Source of the DNA: Faucicola tetraodonis
Lineage (GTDB): Bacteria; Pseudomonadota; Gammaproteobacteria; Pseudomonadales; Moraxellaceae
Strand: one strand, 5' to 3'
NCBI GenBank assembly: GCA_032017425.1
Contig: DALZPW010000006.1
DNA: 64,000 bases
Shown here: piece by piece, positions 33,829-42,639 of the stretch
How the letters are laid out: every line of letters starts with the position of its first letter
How positions within the stretch are numbered: position 1 is the stretch's first letter
Notes under the pieces: generated by a model
What the model saw: the letters and a program-made list of their open reading frames with translations, nothing else
The model's database searches: none
Told to the model about the DNA's origin: nothing
Position numbers and translations under genes: made by a program

Positions 33829-35490
33829 ATGCAAGACATCGAACGCGAGCAAATGGAGTTTGACGTAGTTATCGTGGGTGGCGGACCTTCAGGTCTATCT
33901 GCGGCAATTCGTCTACGTCAACTTGCCATTGCTGCTGGCAATCCTGATTTTAGCGTGTGTATCGTTGAAAAAGGGTCAGAATTTGGTGCCCATATCTTAT
34001 CAGGTGCGGTCATGGAGCCTAATGCACTGACTGAACTGATTCCTGATTGGAAAGAAAAAGGTGCGCCCGTTCGCGTGCAAACCAAAGGTGACCGCGTCTA
34101 CATGCTCAAAAATGAGACCAAATACCGCGAATTGCCAGAAAAAATCGTCCCAAGCTTGATGCACAACCATGGCAACTACATTATCTCATTGGGTAACCTT
34201 GTACGTTGGTTAGCCACCCAAGCCGAAGAGCTTGAAGTGATGATGTTCCCAGGTTTTTCTGCCGCTGAAATTCTCTACAACGAAGATGGTTCTGTCCGTG
34301 GCGTATTGACGGGTGACATGGGCGTCAATGCCGAAGGTCAACCAAAATCAGGCTATGAGCCAGGCTATGAGCTACTGGCAAAATACACCATTTTTGCTGA
34401 AGGCTGCCGTGGTCACTTAGGTAAACGCTTAATCAGCCGTTTTAACCTATCAGAAGGCAAAGACCCGCAGCATTACGGGATTGGCTTAAAAGAGCTTTGG
34501 GAAATTGACCCTGCCAAACACCAAGAAGGTATGGTGCTGCACGGTTCAGGTTGGCCACTTAGCGAGACGCATAGTAACGGTGGTTGGTGGTTATATTTTG
34601 ACGAAAACAACCAAGTGTCATTTGGTATGGTGATTGACTTGTCTTATCACAACCCTTACCTATCGCCATTTGATGAGTTACAACGTCTAAAAACCCACCC
34701 GCTCATTCGCAATATTTTAGAAGGCGGTAAACGCTTATCTTACGGTGCGCGTGCCTTGACCAAAGGCGGTTTAAATTCATTACCAAAACTGTATTTTGCC
34801 GGTGGTGTATTAGTGGGTGACGATGCAGGTTTCCTAAACCCAGCAAAAATCAAAGGTACTCATACCGCCATCAAATCAGGTATGTTAGCCGCTGAAGCCG
34901 TGTATGAAGCGATTGCGGCTGGTCGTCAACATGACGAAGTGCCAACCTATGAGCAAAAATTCAAAGCATCATGGCTCTACAACGACATGTACCAAGCGCG
35001 TAACTTCGCAAATGCGATGCACCGCATGGGTATCTGGATGGGCGGTGCCTTCAACTTCCTAGAGCAAAATATATTTAAGGGTAAAATGCCACTGACTATT
35101 CGTGACAGAATGCCAGACTACGATGTGCTTGAGCGCGCAGACCACGCCTATATCCCTGAGTATCCAAAGCCCGATGGTAAGCTGACCTTTGATAAATTAT
35201 CTTCCGTGTTTATCTCCAATACCAACCACGCTGAAGATCAACCTTGTCACCTAAAACTAACCGATCCAGAGGTACCAATTAAGCGTAACCTCAAAATCTT
35301 TGCTGAGCCTGCACAGCGTTACTGCCCAGCAGGGGTATATGAAGTGGTGCAAAGTGACAGCGGCGCAAAATTTGTAATCAACTCACAAAACTGTGTGCAC
35401 TGTAAAACTTGCGATATCAAAGACCCCTCACAAAACATCACGTGGGTCACGCCAGAAGGTGGTGGTGGTCCAAACTACCCAAATATGTAA
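33829..35490 (+). CDS. Electron transfer flavoprotein-ubiquinone oxidoreductase
   Basis: 553-residue membrane-associated flavoprotein that passes electrons from ETF (fatty-acid and amino-acid oxidation) to ubiquinone. Seen: FAD-binding DVVIVGGGPSGLSAAIRL at the N-terminus, GSEFGAHILSGAVMEPNAL, YTIFAEGCRGHLGKRL, YFAGGVLVGDDAGFLNPAKI, and the C-terminal 4Fe-4S ferredoxin segment with CPAGVYE and NSQNCVHCKTCDIKDPSQNI. Length matches the family. AAGGAG lies directly upstream of the ATG. It is a single gene ending in a strong palindromic terminator. Confidence 0.96.
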   Translation: MQDIEREQMEFDVVIVGGGPSGLSAAIRLRQLAIAAGNPDFSVCIVEKGSEFGAHILSGAVMEPNALTELIPDWKEKGAPVRVQTKGDRVYMLKNETKYRELPEKIVPSLMHNHGNYIISLGNLVRWLATQAEELEVMMFPGFSAAEILYNEDGSVRGVLTGDMGVNAEGQPKSGYEPGYELLAKYTIFAEGCRGHLGKRLISRFNLSEGKDPQHYGIGLKELWEIDPAKHQEGMVLHGSGWPLSETHSNGGWWLYFDENNQVSFGMVIDLSYHNPYLSPFDELQRLKTHPLIRNILEGGKRLSYGARALTKGGLNSLPKLYFAGGVLVGDDAGFLNPAKIKGTHTAIKSGMLAAEAVYEAIAAGRQHDEVPTYEQKFKASWLYNDMYQARNFANAMHRMGIWMGGAFNFLEQNIFKGKMPLTIRDRMPDYDVLERADHAYIPEYPKPDGKLTFDKLSSVFISNTNHAEDQPCHLKLTDPEVPIKRNLKIFAEPAQRYCPAGVYEVVQSDSGAKFVINSQNCVHCKTCDIKDPSQNITWVTPEGGGGPNYPNM

Positions 35491-35500
35491 TGATGTATCA

Positions 35501-35530
35501 AAAAAAGCCGCTAACGTTAGCGGCTTTTTT
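35501..35530. terminator. Bidirectional palindromic terminator between ETF-QO and phoD-like genes
   Basis: Perfect 30-base inverted repeat: AAAAAAGCCGCTAAC followed directly by its reverse complement; the centre would open as a small loop. Confidence 0.92.
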
Positions 35531-35551
35531 ACTGGGTTTTGTCAAACTTGT

Positions 35552-37369
35552 TTAAACCAAATAAGGCTCACCCACTTTGACACGCATGGTTTTACCAACA
35601 CTGCTTGAATAAGTGGGTTTGGTGATATCACTGACAAACACCCAGTCGCTGGTGCATTGCTCAGGGGTGACTGTCACAATCATATAACCGCGCTGAGAGG
35701 TGTCACACCATTTTAACGTACCGCCTTTGACCAACATGGGTAACCCCAGCGATAGCTGTTTTGGGTCAACTGTCGCTAAGTATTCTTCAAAACCTGGCGA
35801 TGTCACTGATTGTACCGCAAATTCCACCCCGACGGGTTCACCTTTGACATTGACTAGATTATTTGCCCAAGCGTTATGGGTATCGCCTGCCAATACCACT
35901 AAGTTTTTTTGCATAGCGTTGGCAATACCATAAATCATCTCGCGTGCCACCGCGTAACCATCCCACGCATCTAGGTTATAAGGAATGAATGGGGCTTGCT
36001 GCAATTGTTGTACCATACTCTGCTCTTGCGGCGTCAAGGTCGTGGGCGCGGTCTGCGCTTTTTGCATTAGGGTCAGATAAGTGACGGCATCTACCCCCAA
36101 GGCAGGGTTCATAAAGTTGAGCAGTACGGGGGCAGGAATAAACATCTGCCCCATCACCACTTGCTGACCCAGAATTTGCCAAGTCGACTTTGACGCTTGC
36201 AATTGACCTGCCAGCCAATTTTGTTGGGGCAAACCAATCAATTGGCGACTGGTATCTTGCATTGCTGTGGTAAATTTCGCGCCATCTAAAGTGAGTTGAC
36301 CATTGGCGTCTTTAATTAAAAAATTATTGTAATCTAGCTGTTTGTCACGGGCAATGACACGGGTGTCTAGCATATGTAGACTGAGTAAACTACCAAAATC
36401 AAAACTACGATAAATTTGCGTCATCACACTATTACGCGTGGGCATCCATTCATGATAGGCTTTCATGGCGTCCATTTTGCGCTGATTCCAATCGCCTTCA
36501 TTGGGTTGGTGGTTTTCAGCACCCGCTTTATAAGTATCATTACTAATCTCGTGGTCGTCCCATACCGCAATCATTGGCATGGCGGCATGTACAGCTTGCA
36601 AATCTTTATCGGTACGGTATTGAGCATAGCGCAAGCGATAGCCAGTAATGGTGAGCAATTCTTCCACTGGGATGACTTCGCGCTTGAGCTGTGCGGCCTG
36701 GCTTGAAGCATAGGCAGGTACCGTTTTACCTTGGTCATCGATGGTATGACGACCATATTCGTAGATATAATCGCCTAAATGCAGCAGCACATCAACGTCG
36801 CTGCGCTTGGCAATATCGGCATACGCATGAAAATACCCTGCAGGATAGTTTGAACAGCTCACCACCGCAAGTTTCACTTGATTGACATTCGTGACAGGTA
36901 GGGTTTTGGTTTTGCCAATCGGACTGGTGACACCACCACATATAAATCGATAAAAGTAAGGGGTGTTTGGCTGTAAACCCGTGGCATCCACCTTGACCGT
37001 ATAATCTTGCCCACCGTTTGTTTTGCTCGTGCCTTTATTGATGATGGTGTTAAACGTATTATCACTGGCAATTTGCCAATCGACATCAAGGCTGCTGCCA
37101 CTGTTCGTCGGTGTCACACGAGTCCATAAAATCACTTTGTCAGCAAGCGGGTCGCCACTGGCTACGCCATGTAAAAAGCTAACCTGCGCTGTGTTATCAT
37201 TATCATCATTGTCATTATTACAGCCGGCTAGCAACATCGATGCACCTGCGGCAGTCGCAAGCGATGTTGATTGTAAAAAACGGCGACGGTTGATACTTGG
37301 GGTTGATGGCTGGGTGTCTTTAAGCAAATTGTGGATAGGAGAAGTTTGCTCAGCGGGTTGGTCAGTCAT
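35552..37369 (-). CDS. phoD: PhoD-type alkaline phosphatase / phosphodiesterase, Tat-exported
   Basis: 605-residue metallophosphatase. The N-terminus carries a twin-arginine motif (INRRRFLQSTSLATAAGASM) ending in LAGC, so it may also be lipidated. An N-terminal Ig-like domain (FLHGVASGDPLADKVILWTR, the PhoD_N signature) precedes the catalytic domain with LAVVSCSNYPAGYFHAYADI, VLLHLGDYIYEYG, PMIAVWDDHEISNDTYK and NLVVLAGDTHNAWANNL as metal ligands. It should release phosphate from organic esters in the periplasm. AGAGGAAA precedes the ATG. Regulation by phosphate is usual in the family, but I could not pick out a PhoB box upstream. Confidence 0.93.
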   Translation of the reverse strand: MTDQPAEQTSPIHNLLKDTQPSTPSINRRRFLQSTSLATAAGASMLLAGCNNDNDDNDNTAQVSFLHGVASGDPLADKVILWTRVTPTNSGSSLDVDWQIASDNTFNTIINKGTSKTNGGQDYTVKVDATGLQPNTPYFYRFICGGVTSPIGKTKTLPVTNVNQVKLAVVSCSNYPAGYFHAYADIAKRSDVDVLLHLGDYIYEYGRHTIDDQGKTVPAYASSQAAQLKREVIPVEELLTITGYRLRYAQYRTDKDLQAVHAAMPMIAVWDDHEISNDTYKAGAENHQPNEGDWNQRKMDAMKAYHEWMPTRNSVMTQIYRSFDFGSLLSLHMLDTRVIARDKQLDYNNFLIKDANGQLTLDGAKFTTAMQDTSRQLIGLPQQNWLAGQLQASKSTWQILGQQVVMGQMFIPAPVLLNFMNPALGVDAVTYLTLMQKAQTAPTTLTPQEQSMVQQLQQAPFIPYNLDAWDGYAVAREMIYGIANAMQKNLVVLAGDTHNAWANNLVNVKGEPVGVEFAVQSVTSPGFEEYLATVDPKQLSLGLPMLVKGGTLKWCDTSQRGYMIVTVTPEQCTSDWVFVSDITKPTYSSSVGKTMRVKVGEPYLV

Positions 37370-37510
37370 GGGGTTTCCTCTAGATAAGGCAAAGCAACAA
37401 TATGAAAAGTCAAATTGTGATAAAAAGATACGCTATCGCTAAGAAACATTAGCTGACTAAGGTGACAACCGTATGACGATTGAATGAACAATTAACGGCA
37501 AATTTTAGCC

Positions 37511-37539
37511 AATAAAAAAGCTGACCGAAGTCAGCTTTT
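37511..37539 (-). terminator. Terminator after the small gene at 37620
   Basis: On the minus strand AAAAGCTGAC, loop TTCG, GTCAGCTTTTTT: a ten-base stem with a stable UUCG tetraloop and a T run. Confidence 0.85.
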
Positions 37540-37619
37540 GTGCAGCAAAACATATAGGGAACAAAACATTCAGGCAATAAAACTAGACATAAAACCTAGT
37601 CGCTTATCAAGACTAGTAG

Positions 37620-37799
37620 CTAGATACCTGCAGCCGCTTTAAATGCCGCTTCATCAAAGTCATCACCATGGGTCACAACGATGGTGCCATTAGGGTTAAC
37701 ATTGACAAACTTGACCCCTTTGATGTCTTCGGTTTTCTTGATGATTTCATCAGCAGCGGCTTGGTCTGCGATAGGTAAATCGTATTTAGTTTGTGGCAT
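37620..37799 (-). CDS. Small HMA-fold-like protein, unknown function
   Basis: 59 residues starting MPQTKYDLPIADQAAADEII. The pattern ADEIIKKTEDIKGVKFVNVN, NGTIVVTHGDDFDEAAFKAA resembles the beta-alpha-beta-beta-alpha-beta heavy-metal-associated fold, but the metal-binding CxxC is absent. AAGGA precedes the ATG, and a tetraloop terminator follows its stop, so it is likely expressed as a one-gene unit. It lies between phoD and recG. The function is unknown; a metal-chaperone role is unlikely without the cysteines. Confidence 0.7.
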   Translation of the reverse strand: MPQTKYDLPIADQAAADEIIKKTEDIKGVKFVNVNPNGTIVVTHGDDFDEAAFKAAAGI

Positions 37800-38007
37800 A
37801 ACATATATCCTTAAAATATTGATAATTCTAAATTAATAACCGTGATATTGCCCCGTGTATAAAAAATCAACTAAAACCAATAGTCATACAAGTGTCCATT
37901 CATCCATCAGTCATATGGCATAAAATAACAAAAAATTGCGGATGTGAATAGGCCCTTTATCCGTAAAAACAACGTTTTATCAGAATTTAAGCCTCTACTA
38001 TGGGCTA

Positions 38008-40161
38008 TCATGCGTTAATGTATTTGATGGCATCGGGTGTCCAATGGCTGATATATTGCTGCACTTGTGATTTGCGATTTTCATCAGCAATTAGGTACTT
38101 AGCAATCGCTTGCGCCACGATTAGCAAGCTTTCATCTCTGGCTAGGTCACTGACATAGTAGCTGTCAAATCCTGTCTGCCGTTTACCCAAAAGCTCCCCT
38201 GCACCGCGCAGTTCCAAATCTTTTTGCGCAATCACAAAGCCATCATTGCTATCTCGCAGCACATTGAGCCGCTCGATACCCGTTTCTGACAATGGCGTTT
38301 GATAAAGCAATACGCAAAAGCTTTTTTGGGTGCCACGCCCCACGCGTCCGCGTAGTTGGTGCAATTGCGATAACCCTAATCGCTCAGCATTTTCAATCAC
38401 CATCAGCGAAGCATTGGGCACATCGACCCCGACTTCAATCACGGTGGTAGCCACTAGCAAAGCGGTTTTACCGGCTTTAAAATCCGCCATGACCGCTTGT
38501 TTGTCATTGGGCTTCATTTTGCCATGCACCAAGCCAATGTTGAGATTGAGCCTGTCATTCAAATCGGCATAAGTCGCTTCAGCGGCTTGGGCGTCAAGCA
38601 CGGTAGACTCTTCGACCAGTGGGCACACCCAGTAAGCTTGTTTGCCTTGCTCGCAGTTGACAGCGATACGCTCAATCACTTCATCACGTCGGTCACGGCT
38701 TATGGTGACGGTGGTGATGGGGGTGCGGTTGGGCGGTAGTTCATCGATGATGGACGTATCCATATCACCAAATGCACTCATGGCAAGGGTACGCGGTATA
38801 GGTGTGGCTGTCATAATCAGCTGATGCGGTGTGGTATGCGCCAAGCCTTTATCGACCAGCGCCATTCGCTGCTCCACCCCAAAACGGTGCTGCTCATCGA
38901 TAATCACTAAGCCCAACTTGGCAAAATTAACATGCTCTTGAAATAGCGCATGCGTACCGACCACGATTTGCACCTCGTTGTCTTGTACTTGTTGCAAGGC
39001 TTTTTCACGCGCTTTGGCTGTTTGCTTGCCCACCAGCCAACCCACACCGATGCCAAGCGGTTCAAACCAGCTTTTAAAGTTATTAAGATGTTGCTCCGCC
39101 AAAATCTCTGTCGGTGCCATCACCGCCACTTGCCAGCCGCTATCAAGCGCATAGCACGCCGCCAAAGCTGCTACCAAGGTTTTGCCTGCGCCAACATCGC
39201 CTTGCACGAGTCGCAGCATGGGCACTGACGTTGACAAATCTTTGACGATTTCCGCTACTACCCGATTTTGGGCATGGGTAGGGGTAAAAGGTAAATTGGC
39301 TAACAGCCGATTGGCAAGCGCGCTTGTGGCATCACATCGCGGTGCTTTATGCTGATAAAGTTGTTGCTTGCGGTACAGTAGACTCAGCTGGTGCGCGAGC
39401 ATTTCTTCGATAATGAGCCGCTGACAGGTCGGATGGCTGCGATTTTTTAACGCCGCTAATACCAACATTTGCTTGTTCAAATCGGTATAAATCGGTGGCT
39501 GATGGATAAAGCTAATGGCTTCTAGCAAGCTAAATTCCCCAAATGGGTTGTGGCTACCTGCCAGTAACGGAAACTGTTGGCTCAGCGCACTTTGTACGAT
39601 TTGCCACTCAGCATCACTGATAGTAGCCATCACAGGATTGGCTTGTTTAACCGTTTGCAGCGCAAGTCGAATCAAGCTACGCAGTTTATTCTGATGCAAG
39701 TTTTTGACCGTTGGATAAACAGGTATCAGCCCTGTATTGGTCAAGGGTTGATATCCAGTAATAATTTCATATTCAGGGTGGCTGATTTGGGTGCCATACT
39801 TACTGATACTGATTTCACCAAACACACGCAAGGTATTGCCCACTGCCATGGCATCGGTCAATCCACGATAGACTTTGAAAAAGCGTAATGTTGTTTGTGC
39901 TGTCTTATCTTGCAATGTCACGCTGAGGCCCATCTTTTTGTTGTCGACGCGGACAACGGTGCCTTGTAGCAATGCCGATTGTCCATCGACGACATCACAC
40001 ATATTGACCAGTCGGCTGCGATCCTCATAATCACGGGGCAAATGTAGCAACAAATCAAACACGCGCTCAATACCAAGTTGGTCAAGCTGTTCAGCGATTT
40101 TACTACCCACGCCAGCAAGTGCGGTGACAGGAAGATTAAAGATGTCAGGTTTTAGCGTCAT
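38008..40161 (-). CDS. recG: ATP-dependent DNA helicase RecG
   Basis: 717-residue branch-migration helicase that remodels stalled forks and Holliday junctions. Seen: N-terminal wedge domain with LLLHLPRDYEDRSRLVNM, Walker A VQGDVGAGKTLVAALAACYA, APTEILAEQHLNNFKSWF, Walker B LGLVIIDEQHRFGVEQRMAL, TATPIPRTLAMSAFGDMDTS, and C-terminal helicase motifs TTVIEVGVDVPNASLMVIEN and QLHQLRGRVGRG. The length is slightly above the usual ~690. Divergent from a broken NYN gene with ~100 bases between. Confidence 0.97.
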   Translation of the reverse strand: MTLKPDIFNLPVTALAGVGSKIAEQLDQLGIERVFDLLLHLPRDYEDRSRLVNMCDVVDGQSALLQGTVVRVDNKKMGLSVTLQDKTAQTTLRFFKVYRGLTDAMAVGNTLRVFGEISISKYGTQISHPEYEIITGYQPLTNTGLIPVYPTVKNLHQNKLRSLIRLALQTVKQANPVMATISDAEWQIVQSALSQQFPLLAGSHNPFGEFSLLEAISFIHQPPIYTDLNKQMLVLAALKNRSHPTCQRLIIEEMLAHQLSLLYRKQQLYQHKAPRCDATSALANRLLANLPFTPTHAQNRVVAEIVKDLSTSVPMLRLVQGDVGAGKTLVAALAACYALDSGWQVAVMAPTEILAEQHLNNFKSWFEPLGIGVGWLVGKQTAKAREKALQQVQDNEVQIVVGTHALFQEHVNFAKLGLVIIDEQHRFGVEQRMALVDKGLAHTTPHQLIMTATPIPRTLAMSAFGDMDTSIIDELPPNRTPITTVTISRDRRDEVIERIAVNCEQGKQAYWVCPLVEESTVLDAQAAEATYADLNDRLNLNIGLVHGKMKPNDKQAVMADFKAGKTALLVATTVIEVGVDVPNASLMVIENAERLGLSQLHQLRGRVGRGTQKSFCVLLYQTPLSETGIERLNVLRDSNDGFVIAQKDLELRGAGELLGKRQTGFDSYYVSDLARDESLLIVAQAIAKYLIADENRKSQVQQYISHWTPDAIKYINA

Positions 40162-40258
40162 ATTATAAAGTTAGCTTATCTGCCTATAATAAAAATAGCA
40201 TGAAAAAACACCAAATTAAGTTAGAATACATAGCGACACAATTTACGCTTTATAACCG

Positions 40259-40743
40259 ATGAACTCAACAAATTTATCATTTAATAATATTGCTGTTTTG
40301 ATTGATGGCGATAATATCAATGCAAAAAATATTGAAAGTATTCTAGCTAAGGTCAGTACCCTTGGCACAATCGCCTGCAAGCGAATTTATGGCGACTTTA
40401 AACAAGGCAAACTAGCAATCAAATGCAAAACAATCTGTTAATGATTCGGCAAAAACCGAGTCAAAATAAGACAAAAAATCTACCAACCGATGCGACTACG
40501 CTCATTCAAGAGCAAAAATTGCTCGATGATATTTATGAGATTTTCGCCAAACCCATAATCAAAAAATTATTGACTAAAAACCAAGGTTGGCTACATATTG
40601 GACAGTTTGGCAGCGAGCTTAAAAACAAAGGCTATAACCCCACCCAATTTGGGGTTAAAAATTTTACCCAATTGGTAGAAAATATTGCCATTTTAAAAGT
40701 TAAAAGACAACCCAGTGTCATTATGATTGCTCTACGTACTTAG
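40259..40743 (+). pseudogene. Remnant of a NYN-LOTUS (OST-HTH) RNA-binding nuclease gene
   Basis: Two pieces of one gene in different frames. From 40259 the sequence reads as the start of a NYN (LabA/DUF88) PIN-like nuclease: IAVLIDGDNINAKNIESILA and CKRIYGDFKQGKL, then a stop at 40441. From about 40423, in another frame, the sequence gives KLLDDIYEIFAKPIIKKLLT and GWLHIGQFGSELKNKGYNPT, the C-terminal LOTUS/OST-HTH domain, up to 40743. The central and C-terminal NYN sequence (~100 residues, including the remaining acidic catalytic residues) is missing, so an internal deletion plus frameshift inactivated it. Intact homologues are ~240-260 residues. The N-terminal Asp residues of LIDGDN are still present. 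Composition is A/T-rich. Confidence 0.75.
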
Positions 40744-40750
40744 GCTTGCT

Positions 40751-41647
40751 ATGAAACCGCTTTCTTTTTTTGCCCTGATAACTACTAGCATTTGTTTTAC
40801 GGTTACCGCCTGCACTAAAACGCCAGTGATAACCACCCAACCTATTAAACCACCCGTTCAACCATCAGCAAAGCCCAAAATCGCCCTTGTATTAGGCGGT
40901 GGCGGTGCCAAAGGTTTTGCTCATGTCGGCGTCATCAAGGTACTGGAAAAAAATGGCATCACCCCCGACTTAATCGTCGGTACCAGTAGCGGCAGTCTAG
41001 TCGGTAGTTTATACGCCAGTGGCAAGTCCGCTAGCGAACTTGAAGACATCGCAACCCATGTTAGCAATAATGAATTGCTCGATTATAGCTGGAGCAAACA
41101 AGGCTTTATCGAAGGCATCAAATTACAAAACTGGGTAAATACTCAAGTCGATAATCAACCGATTGAAAAACTCCCCATCCGTTTTGCCAGTGTCGCCACC
41201 GATTTAACCACCAAGCAAAAAGCCGTCTTTGATAAAGGCAATACCGGTCTTGCGGTGCGTGCATCCAGTAGCGTGTATGGCGTTTTTGTACCGCCACGTA
41301 TCAACAATAAACGCTATGGCGATGGCGGTCTGACAAGCCTTGTGCCTGTGCAAACTGCCAAACAAATGGGCGCAGATATTATCATCGCAGTAGATGTCTC
41401 AAGCCCGCCAAAAAACAGTCATCCGCAGGATTTTTGGGCGCTACTGGATAAGACATTTGCCGTCATCCCCCATCAAGCAAATGCTGCTGAAATCAAATGG
41501 GCGGACGTGGTGATACGCCCGGCCGTTGGTGATATTGGCACGACCAATACCATAGCTAGAGAAGCGACGATAAAAGCAGGGGAAATTGCAACCTTAGCAA
41601 AGCTCAGCGATATCGAGCAAAAAATCGGCAAGTTTCAAAAATTGTAA
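40751..41647 (+). CDS. Patatin-like phospholipase lipoprotein (RssA family)
   Basis: 298 residues. A signal peptide ends in TVTAC (Cys21), so it is likely a lipoprotein. The patatin domain has the oxyanion GGGGAKGFAHVGVIKVL, the nucleophile Ser in GTSSGSLVGSLYASG and the catalytic Asp in YGDGGLTSLVPV. It should be a serine esterase or phospholipase at the envelope, like RssA/YjjU relatives. The ATG at 40751 is chosen because the signal peptide begins there. It lies eight bases after the NYN-LOTUS remnant and may use its promoter. Confidence 0.88.
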   Translation: MKPLSFFALITTSICFTVTACTKTPVITTQPIKPPVQPSAKPKIALVLGGGGAKGFAHVGVIKVLEKNGITPDLIVGTSSGSLVGSLYASGKSASELEDIATHVSNNELLDYSWSKQGFIEGIKLQNWVNTQVDNQPIEKLPIRFASVATDLTTKQKAVFDKGNTGLAVRASSSVYGVFVPPRINNKRYGDGGLTSLVPVQTAKQMGADIIIAVDVSSPPKNSHPQDFWALLDKTFAVIPHQANAAEIKWADVVIRPAVGDIGTTNTIAREATIKAGEIATLAKLSDIEQKIGKFQKL

Positions 41648-41652
41648 ATAAA

Positions 41653-41680
41653 AAAACCGCTCATTCAATTGAGCGGTTTT
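41653..41680. terminator. Bidirectional terminator after the patatin gene
   Basis: Eleven-base stem AAAACCGCTCA / TGAGCGGTTTT with a short AT loop. Confidence 0.88.
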
Positions 41681-41726
41681 ATGCGTTGAGCCCTTCTAGG
41701 CATTGCTTCTAGGTATTGAGCGCTTA

Positions 41727-42260
41727 TTATTTTACTTTTAAACGATATTTCACCATCGCTACTTCATTAAGACCCAAACCTGGTACATCCCACTGTATGG
41801 CTTTATAGTAAGCCATCGGTAAGTTCTGTAGCACGCCATTCATGTTGGTTTTTAGTGGCATATATTGAAAATTGGCACCGTCCATACTACCAAACGCACG
41901 GGTTGGCTCTACATCGCTCGTGCTCACTAATTCCATATTGGCTGGAATATTCATGGTCACTTTCATGTTGCGGATTCGGTCAGGGCTGTTATTGGTTAAG
42001 TAGCCGCGATATTCTACGACGTTGCCTGGTGCAAGGCGCGTTTGTGCATTGATGGGGCTTAACACTTCTTGACCTTGTGGATCCTGACCAACAACAGAGG
42101 CTAAAATGCGGGTTTGAACTTGACCAGCAGCGGGGGCTGAGATAGGTGCTGCTTGACTATTATCAACAGGGTCTAATGCCACCGTTGGTAGCACAGCCAT
42201 TGCGGCGGCTGATGCCCCAAGTGAGGCGGTCATTAGCGCGAATACTGAAAGCTTTTGCAT
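41727..42260 (-). CDS. Secreted DUF11-like protein
   Basis: 177 residues. Signal peptide MQKLSVFALMTASLGASAAA, then an Ala/Pro linker and one Ig-like DUF11-type domain: RLAPGNVVEYRGYLTNNSPD, RIRNMKVTMNIPANMELVST, and MAYYKAIQWDVPGLGLNEVA. Such domains are found in surface and envelope proteins and have no enzymatic role. GGAG precedes the ATG. It is a single gene converging on the patatin gene. Exact role unknown. Confidence 0.75.
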   Translation of the reverse strand: MQKLSVFALMTASLGASAAAMAVLPTVALDPVDNSQAAPISAPAAGQVQTRILASVVGQDPQGQEVLSPINAQTRLAPGNVVEYRGYLTNNSPDRIRNMKVTMNIPANMELVSTSDVEPTRAFGSMDGANFQYMPLKTNMNGVLQNLPMAYYKAIQWDVPGLGLNEVAMVKYRLKVK

Positions 42261-42639
42261 GAATATTCTCCATTAAATCATGATTTTCAAATGTTCAAAA
42301 TTGTTGTGTCAGCGGGTGCTAGCGTATTCTCTTTTTTTGGCAGGTTGGCATACACCGCTGATTGGGTGGTCAAATAGGTTAATGCTCGACTATAGATTAG
42401 CATAACAAACTTTACAATTTAACTCACTAGCAAGTTGAAAGTTGCGGGATGAATTTACTAAATACAAACAGCGCAGCCAAAATCAGTAAGATTAGCTATT
42501 GTATTTTGTAAGGTTTATTGATAGCCTTATCGTTAGTCTCTGAGCGATGCGCGCAATCACGCTGTTAAACTTACATGTATGTTTAATTAAAAGAGACAAA
42601 ACTTTATCGTGCGCTGTTTGTACGTCTACTTTTTTTATC
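42261..42639. other. Divergent intergenic region before argA
   Basis: Contains the promoters for the DUF11-like gene (minus) and argA (plus). The argA frame stays open back to an ATG at 42547, but that extension is Cys/Thr-rich and has no family support. No repeat or RNA structure stood out. Confidence 0.4.

Noticed and set aside
42547..42639. N-terminal extension of argA
   Set aside because: No ribosome site, no family counterpart, Cys/Thr-rich.
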